Assembly (NCBI GenBank): GCA_015709615.1
Contig: CP054179.1
Span: forward strand, 2,480,001-2,544,000
DNA: 64,000 nt
Reading direction: 5' to 3'
DNA from: Gammaproteobacteria bacterium
GTDB lineage: Bacteria; Pseudomonadota; Gammaproteobacteria; Burkholderiales; Nitrosomonadaceae
Part shown: in pieces, positions 9,585 to 17,855 of the stretch
Layout: each line of letters begins with the position of its first letter
Numbering within the stretch: position 1 is the first letter of the stretch
Program-made: the position numbers and the translations under genes
The notes under the pieces: model-generated
Seen by the model: only the letters and a program-made list of their open reading frames with translations
The model's database searches: none
Told to the model about the DNA's origin: nothing

Positions 9585-9602
9585 CTTCCTGCTGTAATAG
9601 TT

Positions 9603-9638
9603 GCCTCGCACTGATTTTGCGGTGCGAGGGCTTTTTTT
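9603..9638 (+). terminator. Rho-independent terminator after the di-haem cytochrome
   Basis: CCTCGCAC and GTGCGAGG form a perfect 8-bp stem (9604-9611 with 9622-9629) around a 10-base loop, followed by GC and seven T residues. Confidence 0.85.
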
Positions 9639-9787
9639 GAGACAGACATGCACAGCTATGCAAAGCTGGCATTGATTAAGGAAAGCTCTGGCAGTATGCT
9701 CAGGTTTGATATGATTTTTTACTTCCAGCAGAAGCTGGAAGTAAAAAATTTAATTTGTTGGTTAGCTACTGAATATTCTGAGAAAAC

Positions 9788-10390
9788 TTACAGATTGAAA
9801 ACAATCATGTCGGCGGTGATCGAGTTAATGTTGACGCCGACTACTTCGATAGTTGCTGCGCCGCCGACAAACTCGACGGTAAATCCGCTATTACCGTTAT
9901 CGGTGACATGCGTGATGTAGGACACCAATTCCGGGAATGAATGAATGCCGAGGGTGCTGGAGTCAAAGAACATACGATCTTCACCAGGGGTGAAATCGGC
10001 AATCTGAAAGTACCCGGCACCGTAGAATCCAAACGTATCGTTGCCGCTACCGCCGTTTAACCGATCGTGGCCGTCGCCCACGAGCAGAATATCGTTACCG
10101 GCGTCGCCGAACAGTTTATCGGTTCCCGTTTGTCCATCGAGAATGTCGTTGCCGTCGCCGCCTTTTATGGTGTCATTGCCATTTCCGCCTTTCAGCGTAT
10201 CGTTGCCGCCTTGGCCTTCAAACTCGTCATGACCCGTGCCGCCCGTGATGACATTGTCCAGGTCGTCGCCTATGTACAGTAAATCATTGTCGGTGAATCC
10301 GGCTGACCCAAGTCCTTCAAAAGGAAGGCCGTCGATAAACTTGATAGATCCCGATCCCAGATTCGGGCGAGGTGAAGAAGTTACTGCCAT
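9788..10390 (-). CDS. RTX calcium-binding repeat protein, probable type I secretion substrate
   Basis: A 200-residue protein with no N-terminal signal peptide. Residues about 49-120 hold roughly seven glycine-aspartate nonapeptides of the GGNGNDTIx type, which form calcium-bound beta rolls. A C-terminal domain (FQIADFTPGEDRMFF... to the end) is typical of short RTX proteins and carries the uncleaved type I secretion signal. No protease, lipase or adhesin domain is visible, and no HlyB/HlyD genes are nearby. The divergent gap upstream carries a Fur-like site, so export under iron limitation is possible. Calcium binding is confident; the role is unknown. Confidence 0.85.
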   Translation of the reverse strand: MAVTSSPRPNLGSGSIKFIDGLPFEGLGSAGFTDNDLLYIGDDLDNVITGGTGHDEFEGQGGNDTLKGGNGNDTIKGGDGNDILDGQTGTDKLFGDAGNDILLVGDGHDRLNGGSGNDTFGFYGAGYFQIADFTPGEDRMFFDSSTLGIHSFPELVSYITHVTDNGNSGFTVEFVGGAATIEVVGVNINSITADMIVFNL

Positions 10391-10476
10391 AATGTTGCCT
10401 CCTAACTGATAATTGCATTTACATTGATGAAATGCGGATACTGAGTACGTTATCTCATTAAAGAATCCACAAACAG

Positions 10477-10497
10477 TAATGAGAATGATTCCTATTA
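10477..10497. promoter_or_regulatory. Fur-like site in the divergent RTX / LicD-fusion promoter region
   Basis: TAATGAGAATGATTCCTATTA contains the AATGAGAATGATT core shared with many Fur boxes and with the bfd site in this window (AAGAATCATTCTCATT on the other strand). It lies 87 bp before the RTX start codon and about 80 bp before the LicD-fusion start, so either or both could be controlled. Prediction from base pattern only. Confidence 0.5.
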
Positions 10498-10577
10498 TAT
10501 TGCATAATGTTTAAAATGCAAAGTTTGTTATCAATTTCCATTGGAATAGAAAATTAAGTCACTGAACATAAAAAACT

Positions 10578-12128
10578 ATGACACTCGAAGAAGCGTTATC
10601 GAAAGCAAAAGCATTAATCGTCGCGGGCAAGTTGAATGATGCGGATCGGATTCTGGAGCCGCTAAAAAATAAATATCCGTTATCGCCCGAGGTCGCGCGT
10701 TTATGGTGTTCGCTGGCAATGCGAACCGGCCGGGCGGCCGAGGTACCGGCGTATGCAGCGGATATTTATGCGCAGATGCAGGGTGATTTTCACAAAGCGC
10801 ATTGGGCCCACGTATGGGGAACCGCGAGCTTCCTGTCGCTGGATTTACCGGCCGCGCACGCGCATTTTGCCGCTGCACTGAATCATTTAATGGCGTTGGC
10901 CAAATCGGGAAAAATCCCGCCACACAAAGCGCAAAAGAAGCAATCGCAGTCCGAAACAAACGCATTTGCTTCCGGCAAAGCGGAGAAATTGTTATGGACT
11001 ACCTGCGCGCAATTAGCCCGATTGAATATCCCGGCATTTCCTTTTGCCGGTACTTTGCTGGGCTTGGTTCGCAATGGCCGCTTACTGGATTTCGATAAGG
11101 ATCTCGATATCGCTGTGCGTATGGAATCCTGGGATGCCTGCTGTGCCGCATTGGAACAGGCAGGCTGGGTGCGCTCACAGATGCACATTGAATACGCCAA
11201 TTATCGCGACTATGTGCATGCGGAATTGGGAATCACGTTGGATGTGTGCGGCTTGCAGGTCAGAGGAAAACAACTCGTGGGGGGGTTTGCATTGCCCGGT
11301 TATCCCGATGAATATCAACGAGTGTCGGTTTTTCCCGAGTTGGATCTGATGCAACGCGATACCGATTTCGGCGCTGCCTGGTTTCCATCTCGGCCGGAGA
11401 AAATTTTGACTGCCTTTTACGGCGACTGGCGCACGCCGAACCCCAATTGGGATACCGTGATATCCGCGTGCAATCTGGAAAGCTTCACCCTGCTGGTGCG
11501 CTGCTATGCCTATCACCGGCTGATACAGTCCTGGTTATTGGGTGACCTGGCCAAAGCCTGGTGTTACGCGCACCAGATTGCGCTGAAGGACCCCGACGAT
11601 GCGCTTGCACTGCGCAGCCGGCAATGGATGGAGCGCGCCATGACACGCTTAAACCGGGAAATTCCCGCATGGCCGAAAAATCAGCGGCAAAAACGCGTGT
11701 ACACGCGCATGGTGGCCGACCTGTTTCACGAAGGGCATGTCAATTTCTTGCGCGCAGCGCGCGCGCTGGGAACGCATTTGACGGTCTGCGTCGTATCCGA
11801 TGAGCGGGTGGTGGAAAATAAGGGCAAACTGCCCGTCATGAAGCAAGCGGAACGCGCCACGGTCGTGGCTGCCTGTAAATATGCCGATGCCGTCACGACG
11901 GAAACCCCGGCGAGGGTCACACCGGAGTTCATGCAACAGCACGGCTTCGACATTTATACCTTCGCCTTCGCATCGGAACAGGAACGCCGGGATAAATACC
12001 AGCTATGCGAATCCTTGCCGCCGGAGATGATTCAGGAACTGACCTACACCCCTGGCATTTCCACATCCGAACTGGTTATGCGCATACGGGATGGAGCGGG
12101 AAGGCAGGATCTCAAGAGTGGTGCATAG
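10578..12128 (+). CDS. TPR-like / LicD-type nucleotidyltransferase / cytidylyltransferase fusion
   Basis: A 516-residue cytoplasmic protein with three parts. Residues 1-115 are helical and TPR-like. Residues about 135-300 match the LicD/fukutin-related phosphotransferase fold: GTLLGLVRNGRLLDFDKDLD (158-177) carries the metal-binding Asp series D171, D173, D175 and D177. Residues about 372-505 resemble CTP:glycerol-3-phosphate or phosphoethanolamine cytidylyltransferases, with HEGH (384-387), NKGK (414-417) and GISTSEL (493-499). LicD enzymes move phosphocholine-type groups from CDP carriers to glycans, so the same chain could make and use a CDP-activated alcohol. The head group is not predictable. 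A hairpin after the gene suggests a single-gene unit. The fold assignments are good; the pathway is inferred. Confidence 0.78.
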   Translation: MTLEEALSKAKALIVAGKLNDADRILEPLKNKYPLSPEVARLWCSLAMRTGRAAEVPAYAADIYAQMQGDFHKAHWAHVWGTASFLSLDLPAAHAHFAAALNHLMALAKSGKIPPHKAQKKQSQSETNAFASGKAEKLLWTTCAQLARLNIPAFPFAGTLLGLVRNGRLLDFDKDLDIAVRMESWDACCAALEQAGWVRSQMHIEYANYRDYVHAELGITLDVCGLQVRGKQLVGGFALPGYPDEYQRVSVFPELDLMQRDTDFGAAWFPSRPEKILTAFYGDWRTPNPNWDTVISACNLESFTLLVRCYAYHRLIQSWLLGDLAKAWCYAHQIALKDPDDALALRSRQWMERAMTRLNREIPAWPKNQRQKRVYTRMVADLFHEGHVNFLRAARALGTHLTVCVVSDERVVENKGKLPVMKQAERATVVAACKYADAVTTETPARVTPEFMQQHGFDIYTFAFASEQERRDKYQLCESLPPEMIQELTYTPGISTSELVMRIRDGAGRQDLKSGA

Positions 12129-12164
12129 AGGCGTTCAGGGATTGAGGAAGTGTGTTGTTGCAGG

Positions 12165-12194
12165 TTCTGAGCTAATAATCATATTAGCCCAGAA
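12165..12194. terminator. Probable bidirectional terminator hairpin
   Basis: TTCTGAGCTAAT (12165-12176) pairs with ATTAGCCCAGAA (12183-12194), 11 of 12 positions, around a 6-base loop, between two convergent genes. The T-tract is short, so efficiency is uncertain. Confidence 0.5.
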
Positions 12195-12243
12195 TCTTTG
12201 TAATTCCTGAAGATGCGATTATAAAAGCTTTGTGCCAAATATA

Positions 12244-12903
12244 TTAAGCGGAGAGAACTCTAGAGCTTTTACGACGCATCGTAAATCCTAGCAAGCCCAA
12301 TCCCGCCAGTAGCATTGCGTAAGTTTCCGGTTCCGGAACAGCGGCTACAGCGAAGTTATCCACGAAAACGTAGTCAACGCCGCCACCTGAGTAAATTCCG
12401 TCAAAGTTCTGAACGAGAGTGGCGTAGCTGGCGTTTGTTAACCCTTTGAGTCCGAAAAAATCACCGGCGTTACTGCTGAATACCGCTGGAATCGATGTCG
12501 TATCCAGGAGTGTGTTGCCAGCGTCATAAGCACTGAGCGTCCAAGATGAGTCGCTGGCACCAAAAAGAAACCCAAATGCCGCGGTCGGGGCACTGAAATC
12601 GAAGCGAAGCGACTGAAACTCAGTGCCATGATTAGTGATATGGTAGAGGCCTCGAGTGTTGTAGCCACCCGTGAAATCGGAATCTACTGAGAATGTTGCA
12701 AAAGGTGTATCAGTGTAATTTACTGCGCTGACGGTAAATCCACTAAAACTTTGGCTTACGAAATTACCGGTTGGGCCAGCTTCGAAGTCCTCTACTGTTG
12801 CGCCGGCGAGTGCTGGATCAAGAGCGCTTGTAATCGGAGCCGCATAGCTCTGGCTTGAAATGGCTAGTGCCGTGATGGTCAAACCCAGAAATAACTTTTT
12901 CAT
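12244..12903 (-). CDS. PEP-CTERM sorting-domain protein
   Basis: A 219-residue exported protein. The ATG at 12903 was chosen because AAAGGAG precedes it and it opens a normal signal peptide (MKKLFLGLTITALAISSQSY). The last ~25 residues are a classic PEP-CTERM tail: VPEPETYAMLLAGLGLLGF, then MRRK. Exosortase cuts such tails, and the products usually end up at the cell surface or in extracellular polysaccharide. The body (TVEDFEAG...SFSGFTVSAV) is a beta-rich extracellular fold with no catalytic motif. No exosortase gene lies in the window. Confidence 0.88.
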   Translation of the reverse strand: MKKLFLGLTITALAISSQSYAAPITSALDPALAGATVEDFEAGPTGNFVSQSFSGFTVSAVNYTDTPFATFSVDSDFTGGYNTRGLYHITNHGTEFQSLRFDFSAPTAAFGFLFGASDSSWTLSAYDAGNTLLDTTSIPAVFSSNAGDFFGLKGLTNASYATLVQNFDGIYSGGGVDYVFVDNFAVAAVPEPETYAMLLAGLGLLGFTMRRKSSRVLSA

Positions 12904-13124
12904 TTTAATTTTCTCCTTTTGTGTTGATACATAAAGAAACGCTGGCTTAATCATCGCTGATTCGATCAGAATCAGCGAAGTACTGAATAATTTGGGCAGG
13001 CGATTTGCTGTGTTACGTGTATTCGAGAATTCATTTGGCTATAGGATAGGTCAAATTCTCCGCACTCCACTGGCTTTGCTCGAAAAATTATCCAAGGTTC
13101 TCTTCGATACTTGTCCGCCTCTCT

Positions 13125-13258
13125 GGAAGCTTTCTAAAACCAACGCACTCTCGGTCACGCTGTGTGAAATCAGACTCGATACCCTTTGTGACCTGTGCTT
13201 TCTCATCTGATTTCACCTTACTTGACCGTCGCTCACTACCTTTTTCAGTACTTTCCCA
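13125..13258 (+). repeat. MITE-like repeat, family A, copy 1 (degraded ends)
   Basis: Starts GGAAGCTTTCTAAAA and ends TTTTTCAGTACTTTCC. It shares the internal blocks CGGTCACGCTGTGTGAAATC, TCTGATTTCACCTTAC and GTCGCTCACTACC with the copies at 16403, 42428 and 43785. It is nested inside a wider inverted repeat, AAGTACTGAA (12978-12987) and TTCAGTACTT (13244-13253), so two insertions or one larger element may be merged here. It fills most of the gene-free stretch 12904-13362; nothing else is recognisable there. Confidence 0.6.
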
Positions 13259-13362
13259 AGGCTACCAATATACAACATTATAAAATATGGTACATGTGCC
13301 CTTGGATTTCTATGACTTTTGTCACATATTCCCGCAGAATAGTCATTCAATATGATCAGCAG

Positions 13363-14520
13363 TTACTCGCCGGGTTGAAGTGTAATAGGCACTTCGATTG
13401 TTTCACCCTTACGCAGCACGGTGATTTTGATGGTGTCGCCGACTTTGTAGCTATCGATGCGGGCGAGCAATTTTTCCACCGAATCGGTGGGTTTGCCGTC
13501 AATGGCGATGATGATGTCGTTGGCGATGATGTTGCCTTCCGGGGTCAGTGTTGCGCCGCGCAGTCCGGCTTCATCGGCCGCCGAGCCGGGACTGATGCTT
13601 AAAATAACCACACCGTTCACTTTCAAGTATTGCGTCAGGCGGTTGTTCAATTTGCTGTCGACAGTAACGCCCATCGCCGGGCGGATATATTTGCCGCGGC
13701 TGATGATTTGCGGAACGACGCGGTTGACGGTGTCGACCGGAACGGCGAAGCCGATCCCGGCGCTCGCGCCGCTCGGGCTGTAAATGGCGGTGTTGATGCC
13801 GATCAGACGTCCCGCGGAATCGAGCAGCGGGCCGCCGGAATTGCCCGGATTGATTGCCGCGTCGGTTTGGATCAGATTGTCGATGGTGCGTCCGTCGCCG
13901 CCCGGCAGCGATCGATCCAGCGCGGAAACGATGCCAGTGGTCAGTGTCCAATCCAAGCCGAAAGGATTGCCGATGGCGAAGACTTTTTGCCCCACTTTAA
14001 GATCGCTACTGGTACCAATGGGAACTGGAGCGGGGCGCTGGAAGCCGATGCCGATTTTCAGCACGGCGATGTCGTGCGCCGGGCTGGCGCCGACCAGGGC
14101 AGCCTTGTAATCGCGTCCGTCGGCCAGGCGCACGGTGGCTTCGCTGGCGCCTTTGACGACATGCAGATTGGTGATGATGTGGCCCTGGTCGTCCCAGATA
14201 AACCCGGAGCCGGTACCGCTCGGGACGGAAAAGATATTGCGCGTCCAGGCATCCATCACGCGCTGGCGCGTGGTGATGAACACCACGGAGTCGCGCGAAT
14301 TTTCGAACAATTCAATCGTGCTTTTTTCGTCCTCGGCCAGATTGCCGCGTGCCTGAACCACGCGCGGTTCGGCGCTCTCCTGTTTGTCCTGACCGGAAAA
14401 AAGACCCAGTTGCAGCACGCCCGGAAAATAGTGATAAAGGAAGCTGTGCAAAAATAACACCAGCAGGATACCGGCCAGTGTATATCCGATGAAACGGGCA
14501 AAAAATCCGTTATTGGGCAT
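13363..14520 (-). CDS. Membrane-anchored HtrA/DegS-type serine protease with one PDZ domain
   Basis: Envelope quality-control protease of family S1C, 385 residues. A single membrane segment at about 9-30 anchors it with the protease in the periplasm. The catalytic triad is His120 (TNLHVVKG), Asp150 (AHDIAVLK) and Ser228 (NPGNSGGPLL). One PDZ domain spans about 285-380. One anchor and one PDZ domain resemble DegS or HhoB/AlgW rather than two-PDZ DegP. It is the last gene of a tight same-strand run cbpA-cbpM-trxC-HtrA (30-bp gap after trxC), a protein folding and repair unit. Whether it acts in a sigma-E cascade cannot be told from the window. Confidence 0.9.
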   Translation of the reverse strand: MPNNGFFARFIGYTLAGILLVLFLHSFLYHYFPGVLQLGLFSGQDKQESAEPRVVQARGNLAEDEKSTIELFENSRDSVVFITTRQRVMDAWTRNIFSVPSGTGSGFIWDDQGHIITNLHVVKGASEATVRLADGRDYKAALVGASPAHDIAVLKIGIGFQRPAPVPIGTSSDLKVGQKVFAIGNPFGLDWTLTTGIVSALDRSLPGGDGRTIDNLIQTDAAINPGNSGGPLLDSAGRLIGINTAIYSPSGASAGIGFAVPVDTVNRVVPQIISRGKYIRPAMGVTVDSKLNNRLTQYLKVNGVVILSISPGSAADEAGLRGATLTPEGNIIANDIIIAIDGKPTDSVEKLLARIDSYKVGDTIKITVLRKGETIEVPITLQPGE

Positions 14521-14550
14521 GAATATGTGCTCCTTTAGGGGTTGTTTTCA

Positions 14551-14985
14551 TTATGGCCGGTTATGCGCTTGCGTCCATCGTACCAAGTCGTGCTCGCTCA
14601 TGGCGCCCGATTGCCGGGCGATTTCCCGGCCGCCTTTAAATAGTACCAAGGTTGGAATACTGCGAATGCCGTAATGTGCAGCCAATCCTTGCTCTTCTTC
14701 GGTGTTGACTTTTGCCAGACGTATGTCCGGCTCCAGAGCGGCCGCCGCCTTGGCGAAAGCCGGTGCCATCATGCGGCACGGGCCGCACCACGGCGCCCAA
14801 AAATCCACCAGCAGCGGAATATCGTTGTTGGTCATGTGCCGGTTGAAATGGCTTTCGGTCAATTCGGCCGGTTGGGCGACAAACAACGGCTGGTGGCAAG
14901 CACCGCACATGGGCGATGAGCCGAGGCGATCTGCCGGTACTCGGTTGGTGGCATGGCAATGCGGGCAAACAATATGTAAGGACAT
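14551..14985 (-). CDS. trxC: Thioredoxin 2 with N-terminal zinc finger
   Basis: Cytosolic disulfide reductase, 144 residues. The N-terminal zinc site is formed by Cys7, Cys10, Cys27 and Cys30 (CPHC and CGAC), which separates TrxC from TrxA. The active site FWAPWCGPCRMM (about 62-73) and the cis-Pro segment IRSIPTLVLF are intact. It lies 40 bp after cbpM and 30 bp before the HtrA gene on the same strand, so it is probably co-expressed with the chaperone genes. In E. coli trxC answers to OxyR; no such site was identified here. Confidence 0.94.
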   Translation of the reverse strand: MSLHIVCPHCHATNRVPADRLGSSPMCGACHQPLFVAQPAELTESHFNRHMTNNDIPLLVDFWAPWCGPCRMMAPAFAKAAAALEPDIRLAKVNTEEEQGLAAHYGIRSIPTLVLFKGGREIARQSGAMSEHDLVRWTQAHNRP

Positions 14986-15025
14986 GGGAATTTCCTGTTT
15001 AATGGGTTGCGCGAAAGGTTATTTT

Positions 15026-15343
15026 TTAATCTTCAGTCAGCCCGGATGTGTGCAGGCGGGTGCGCAGCGATTCGATTTCCTCGAGCAGGTCGGCGACCAG
15101 TCCGGCCAATTCTGGGTTGCCTTCGAAATCGCGTTCAACCCTGATGATTCTTTTCACGCGCAAGAGACTGCGGCTATCGAATTGCCAGGCATCCGGATCG
15201 GTGCCGGTTAGATCGTCGCGTAGTAACAGACCCCATTGCACGCGTTCAATGATCCATTCGCGGCTGACGTGGCAACTGAATGCCAGTTCATCCAAGCTGA
15301 ACAAAGCATTTTCCAGTAAAACGGCATCGACTTCCTTCGACAT
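15026..15343 (-). CDS. cbpM: Chaperone modulator CbpM
   Basis: A 105-residue MerR-like helical protein that binds the J domain of CbpA and restrains its co-chaperone activity. The N-terminal half (LDELAFSCHVSREWIIERVQ, about 18-37) is the expected helix-turn-helix-like segment. The C-terminal half is a coiled coil (LADLLEEIESLRTRL). It starts 4 bases after the cbpA stop codon, the usual cbpA-cbpM arrangement, which supports the assignment despite low intrinsic conservation. Confidence 0.87.
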   Translation of the reverse strand: MSKEVDAVLLENALFSLDELAFSCHVSREWIIERVQWGLLLRDDLTGTDPDAWQFDSRSLLRVKRIIRVERDFEGNPELAGLVADLLEEIESLRTRLHTSGLTED

Positions 15344-15346
15344 GGC

Positions 15347-16291
15347 CTAAACTCCGAGATTCTGGCGCGGATTGAACGCGAGTTCGCGCGCCATCGTTTG
15401 GTAAAATTCACGTGCTTTTTCCGTCGCGGCGGGCGGCAACACCACTTCCAGCACCAAATACAAATCGCCGGGGGCTGCAGCCGGGATGCCGCGGCCTTTC
15501 AGGCGCAATTTACGGCCGGATTGGGAATTTTCCGGCACGCGCACTTCGACTGTACCATCCGGCACCGGTATTTTGACGGTCGCGCCAAGTGCCGCTTCCC
15601 ACGGCGCGACCGGCAGTGCCGCGTACACATCCTTGTTTTCAATCCGGTAACGGCTGTGCGGGTTAAAGTGCACTTCCAGAAACAAATCACCGGCGGCTGC
15701 TCCGGCATGACCCGGGCCGCCCTGTCCAGCCAGCCGGATCACTTGTCCGGCGTATACGCCCTTGGGAATGCGCACGTTCAATGTGTGTTCGGCGAGCACG
15801 GTGCGTCCCTGATTGTCGAGCTTCGGCATGCGCAACGTCAGGCTGCGGGTAGCGCCATGATAGCTGTCTTCCAGATCAAGCATGATTTTGGCGTGGTGAT
15901 CCTCGCCGCGCATGCGATGGTGGGTGTGGCGGGCGCCAGCGCCCATTTTGCCGCCGAATAATTGCGCAAAGAAGTCGCTGAAATCCGCCGCCTGCGCGCC
16001 GTCAAATCCGCGTCCGCTGAATTCGAAACCGCTATCCCATCCGGGCGGCGGCTGAAAATCGCTGCCCGGTTGAAATCCGCGCTGCCCAAGCTGATCGTAG
16101 GCGGCGCGCTTTTCCGGATCGGAGAGCACGGTATAAGCTTCGTTGACTTCTTGCATTTTCTGCTCGGCGTCTGTTTCCTTGGAAACATCCGGGTGGTACT
16201 TGCGCGCCAGGCGGCGGAATGATTTCTTGATTTCTTCCGCCGTCGCATCGCGTGAGACACCTAATGTTTTGTAGTAGTCCTTAAATTCCAA
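15347..16291 (-). CDS. cbpA: DnaJ-class co-chaperone / curved-DNA-binding protein CbpA (TTG start)
   Basis: Type II J-domain protein, about 314 residues. The J domain (EFKDYYKTLGVSRDA...) holds the HPD tripeptide near residue 33. A Gly/Phe-rich linker follows, and then two C-terminal substrate-binding domains (TLNVRIPKGVYAGQ, LRLKGRGIPA) without the DnaJ zinc finger. The TTG at 16289-16291 is chosen as start: AGGGGAG lies 6 bases before it and the family's N-terminus begins there. An in-frame ATG at 16333 would add 14 unlikely residues. A family A repeat sits about 110 bp upstream and may contribute to the leader or promoter. Confidence 0.9.
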   Translation of the reverse strand: MEFKDYYKTLGVSRDATAEEIKKSFRRLARKYHPDVSKETDAEQKMQEVNEAYTVLSDPEKRAAYDQLGQRGFQPGSDFQPPPGWDSGFEFSGRGFDGAQAADFSDFFAQLFGGKMGAGARHTHHRMRGEDHHAKIMLDLEDSYHGATRSLTLRMPKLDNQGRTVLAEHTLNVRIPKGVYAGQVIRLAGQGGPGHAGAAAGDLFLEVHFNPHSRYRIENKDVYAALPVAPWEAALGATVKIPVPDGTVEVRVPENSQSGRKLRLKGRGIPAAAPGDLYLVLEVVLPPAATEKAREFYQTMARELAFNPRQNLGV

Positions 16292-16402
16292 GTGAATCTC
16301 CCCTCTCGTTGATCGCGCTATCGGCACTCGCATTATTGCCGCTTTCGGCGCATTAGTGAAGTTTCATCCCTACCGGTGATTCTGCCGGTTTTTCCCGGCT
16401 AA

Positions 16403-16543
16403 GGAAGCTCTGAAAAACTACTGCACTCGGTCATGCTGTGTTGAAATCAGTCTCAAAATGCTCATTTACTACCTGTAAACCGCGCTTTTTTGTCTGATTC
16501 TGCCTTGCCTGATCATCGCTCGCTATCATTTTTCAGAGCTTCC
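16403..16543 (+). repeat. MITE-like repeat, family A, copy 2 (perfect 15-bp terminal repeats)
   Basis: GGAAGCTCTGAAAAA at 16403-16417 is exactly inverted as TTTTTCAGAGCTTCC at 16529-16543. The body (CACTCGGTCATGCTGTG, GAAATCAGTCTCAAAATGCT, TCTGATTCTGCCTTGC) matches the other family A copies. The flanks are CTAA and CAAA, a possible decayed 4-bp target duplication. There is no coding potential. It lies between the PhoX-like gene and cbpA, filling the 298-bp gap. Confidence 0.85.
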
Positions 16544-16589
16544 CAAAGTGGGTTCGCGGCGGGAATTTATCAAGTGCCGTGAAACGGTT

Positions 16590-17762
16590 TCAGAACGGCC
16601 CGGAGATTTCAAACGTCATGCCGTCCTCAACGCGTCCGGTCTGACCGCGCTGCGAGCTGAAATACAGCCGCGAACCTCCGGGACTGAAAGCCGGGCCGGT
16701 GATTTCCGAACGGTCATGACCAACCAGCTGTAAGAGCGGTAAAACCTTTCCGGCGGTCAGAACCACGATCTGCATATCGCCGCCATCCTCAGCCACGAGC
16801 AATTCACCCGCGGTATTGCCGGTGATATTGTCCACCCCGGTCAATACCGGTAAGAGGTACGAAGCCGCGTTGTAGAGAATGCTCAGATGCTGCCGATGCG
16901 CATCGTACGCCCACACGCGGTTGTCGCCTTTGGTTGAGAAGTAAACGATGCCGTGGTGATACCAGATGCCTTCGCCGCCGTTAAAACGAGTGCTGCTGGC
17001 GGCCTGTTTGCGCGTTGGCGTGGTGTTGGCGAGCGGATCGGGCAGGGCATGCCAACGCACTGCGCCAATGCGGCCATCAATGACCTCGGCCACTTCCAGC
17101 ACACCGTCATCGAGATTGGGATTTCCGGCGGTATCGAATGTTCGCGCGGTGTAGCGATACAAACAGCCATCCGGCTGATCCTCAGTGAGATAAAGCTGTT
17201 TGTTCTGCGTATCCACCGCGACTGCTTCATGCCGGAATACCCCGAGCGCGCTTCTGACTTGCGCCGCTTGGCGGCCAAACGGATCGCATTCCCACACCCG
17301 GCCGGTATCGATTTCCTCGCATGATAGCCAGGTCTGCCACGGTGTATGCCCGCCCGCGCAATTGCGGTTAGTGTGACTTAGAACCGGATACGCATCGGCA
17401 ATGTCACCTTGAGAATTGAAGCGCAGCGCGCCTGCGCCGCCCGCCTGTTTATCCAGCTCACTATTGGAAACATAAATCCAGCCGCCATCAGGGGCGGCAA
17501 ACGTCGCTCCACCATCTGAAGCGGCATGCCAGCGGTAATCGAAAAGCTTCTGACCCGAGCGGGCGGCGATGCGCGATGTAAAGCCCGGCGGTAAGCGCAC
17601 ACCGTTCTGATCCGGCGGCAGTAATTCCGCGCGGGCCGTCAGCCGTGAAACCAGCGATGCAGCTTGGAGGGCGGACGGCAACAAAGCGTTACCGGCGAAA
17701 ATTCCCAGGCTGCCGAAGCCGTATTGCAGCAATTTGCGCCGCTGTGAGTTAAAAGTATTCAT
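16590..17762 (-). CDS. PhoX-like phosphatase-family protein (DUF839), Tat-exported
   Basis: A 390-residue periplasmic protein. The N-terminus has twin arginines (R8-R9 in SQRRKLLQYGF) and a weakly hydrophobic segment ending near residue 34, consistent with Tat export of a folded metalloprotein. The body has the DUF839/PhoX beta-propeller pattern: LPPGFTSRIAARSG, GGHTPWQTWLSCEE (active-site region), FRHEAVAVD, LYLTEDQPDGCLYRYTA, and a C-terminal SPGGSRLYFSSQRG. PhoX enzymes use Ca and Fe to hydrolyse phosphate esters. This shorter form belongs to a related group in which activity is mostly untested, so phosphatase function is tentative. It is a single gene with its own promoter at about 17765-17850. 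Confidence 0.8.
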   Translation of the reverse strand: MNTFNSQRRKLLQYGFGSLGIFAGNALLPSALQAASLVSRLTARAELLPPDQNGVRLPPGFTSRIAARSGQKLFDYRWHAASDGGATFAAPDGGWIYVSNSELDKQAGGAGALRFNSQGDIADAYPVLSHTNRNCAGGHTPWQTWLSCEEIDTGRVWECDPFGRQAAQVRSALGVFRHEAVAVDTQNKQLYLTEDQPDGCLYRYTARTFDTAGNPNLDDGVLEVAEVIDGRIGAVRWHALPDPLANTTPTRKQAASSTRFNGGEGIWYHHGIVYFSTKGDNRVWAYDAHRQHLSILYNAASYLLPVLTGVDNITGNTAGELLVAEDGGDMQIVVLTAGKVLPLLQLVGHDRSEITGPAFSPGGSRLYFSSQRGQTGRVEDGMTFEISGPF

Positions 17763-17855
17763 ACGCGCAACCTCATGGATAATCCGGACGCTGGATGATG
17801 GGGAGATAGTTTACAATGCGTTGCCGATTAATTTCATTAACGAAAGCATTTTCCA

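Noticed and set aside
10041..10282. Proline/serine-rich frames opposite the RTX repeats
   Set aside because: They arise from the reverse complement of the Gly-Asp codons in the RTX repeat and are not genes.
13630..14457. A 275-codon open frame opposite the HtrA gene
   Set aside because: It lies wholly antisense to a gene with an intact catalytic triad and PDZ domain; the product is low-complexity and Asp/Gly/Ala-rich with no signature. It reflects codon bias of the real gene.
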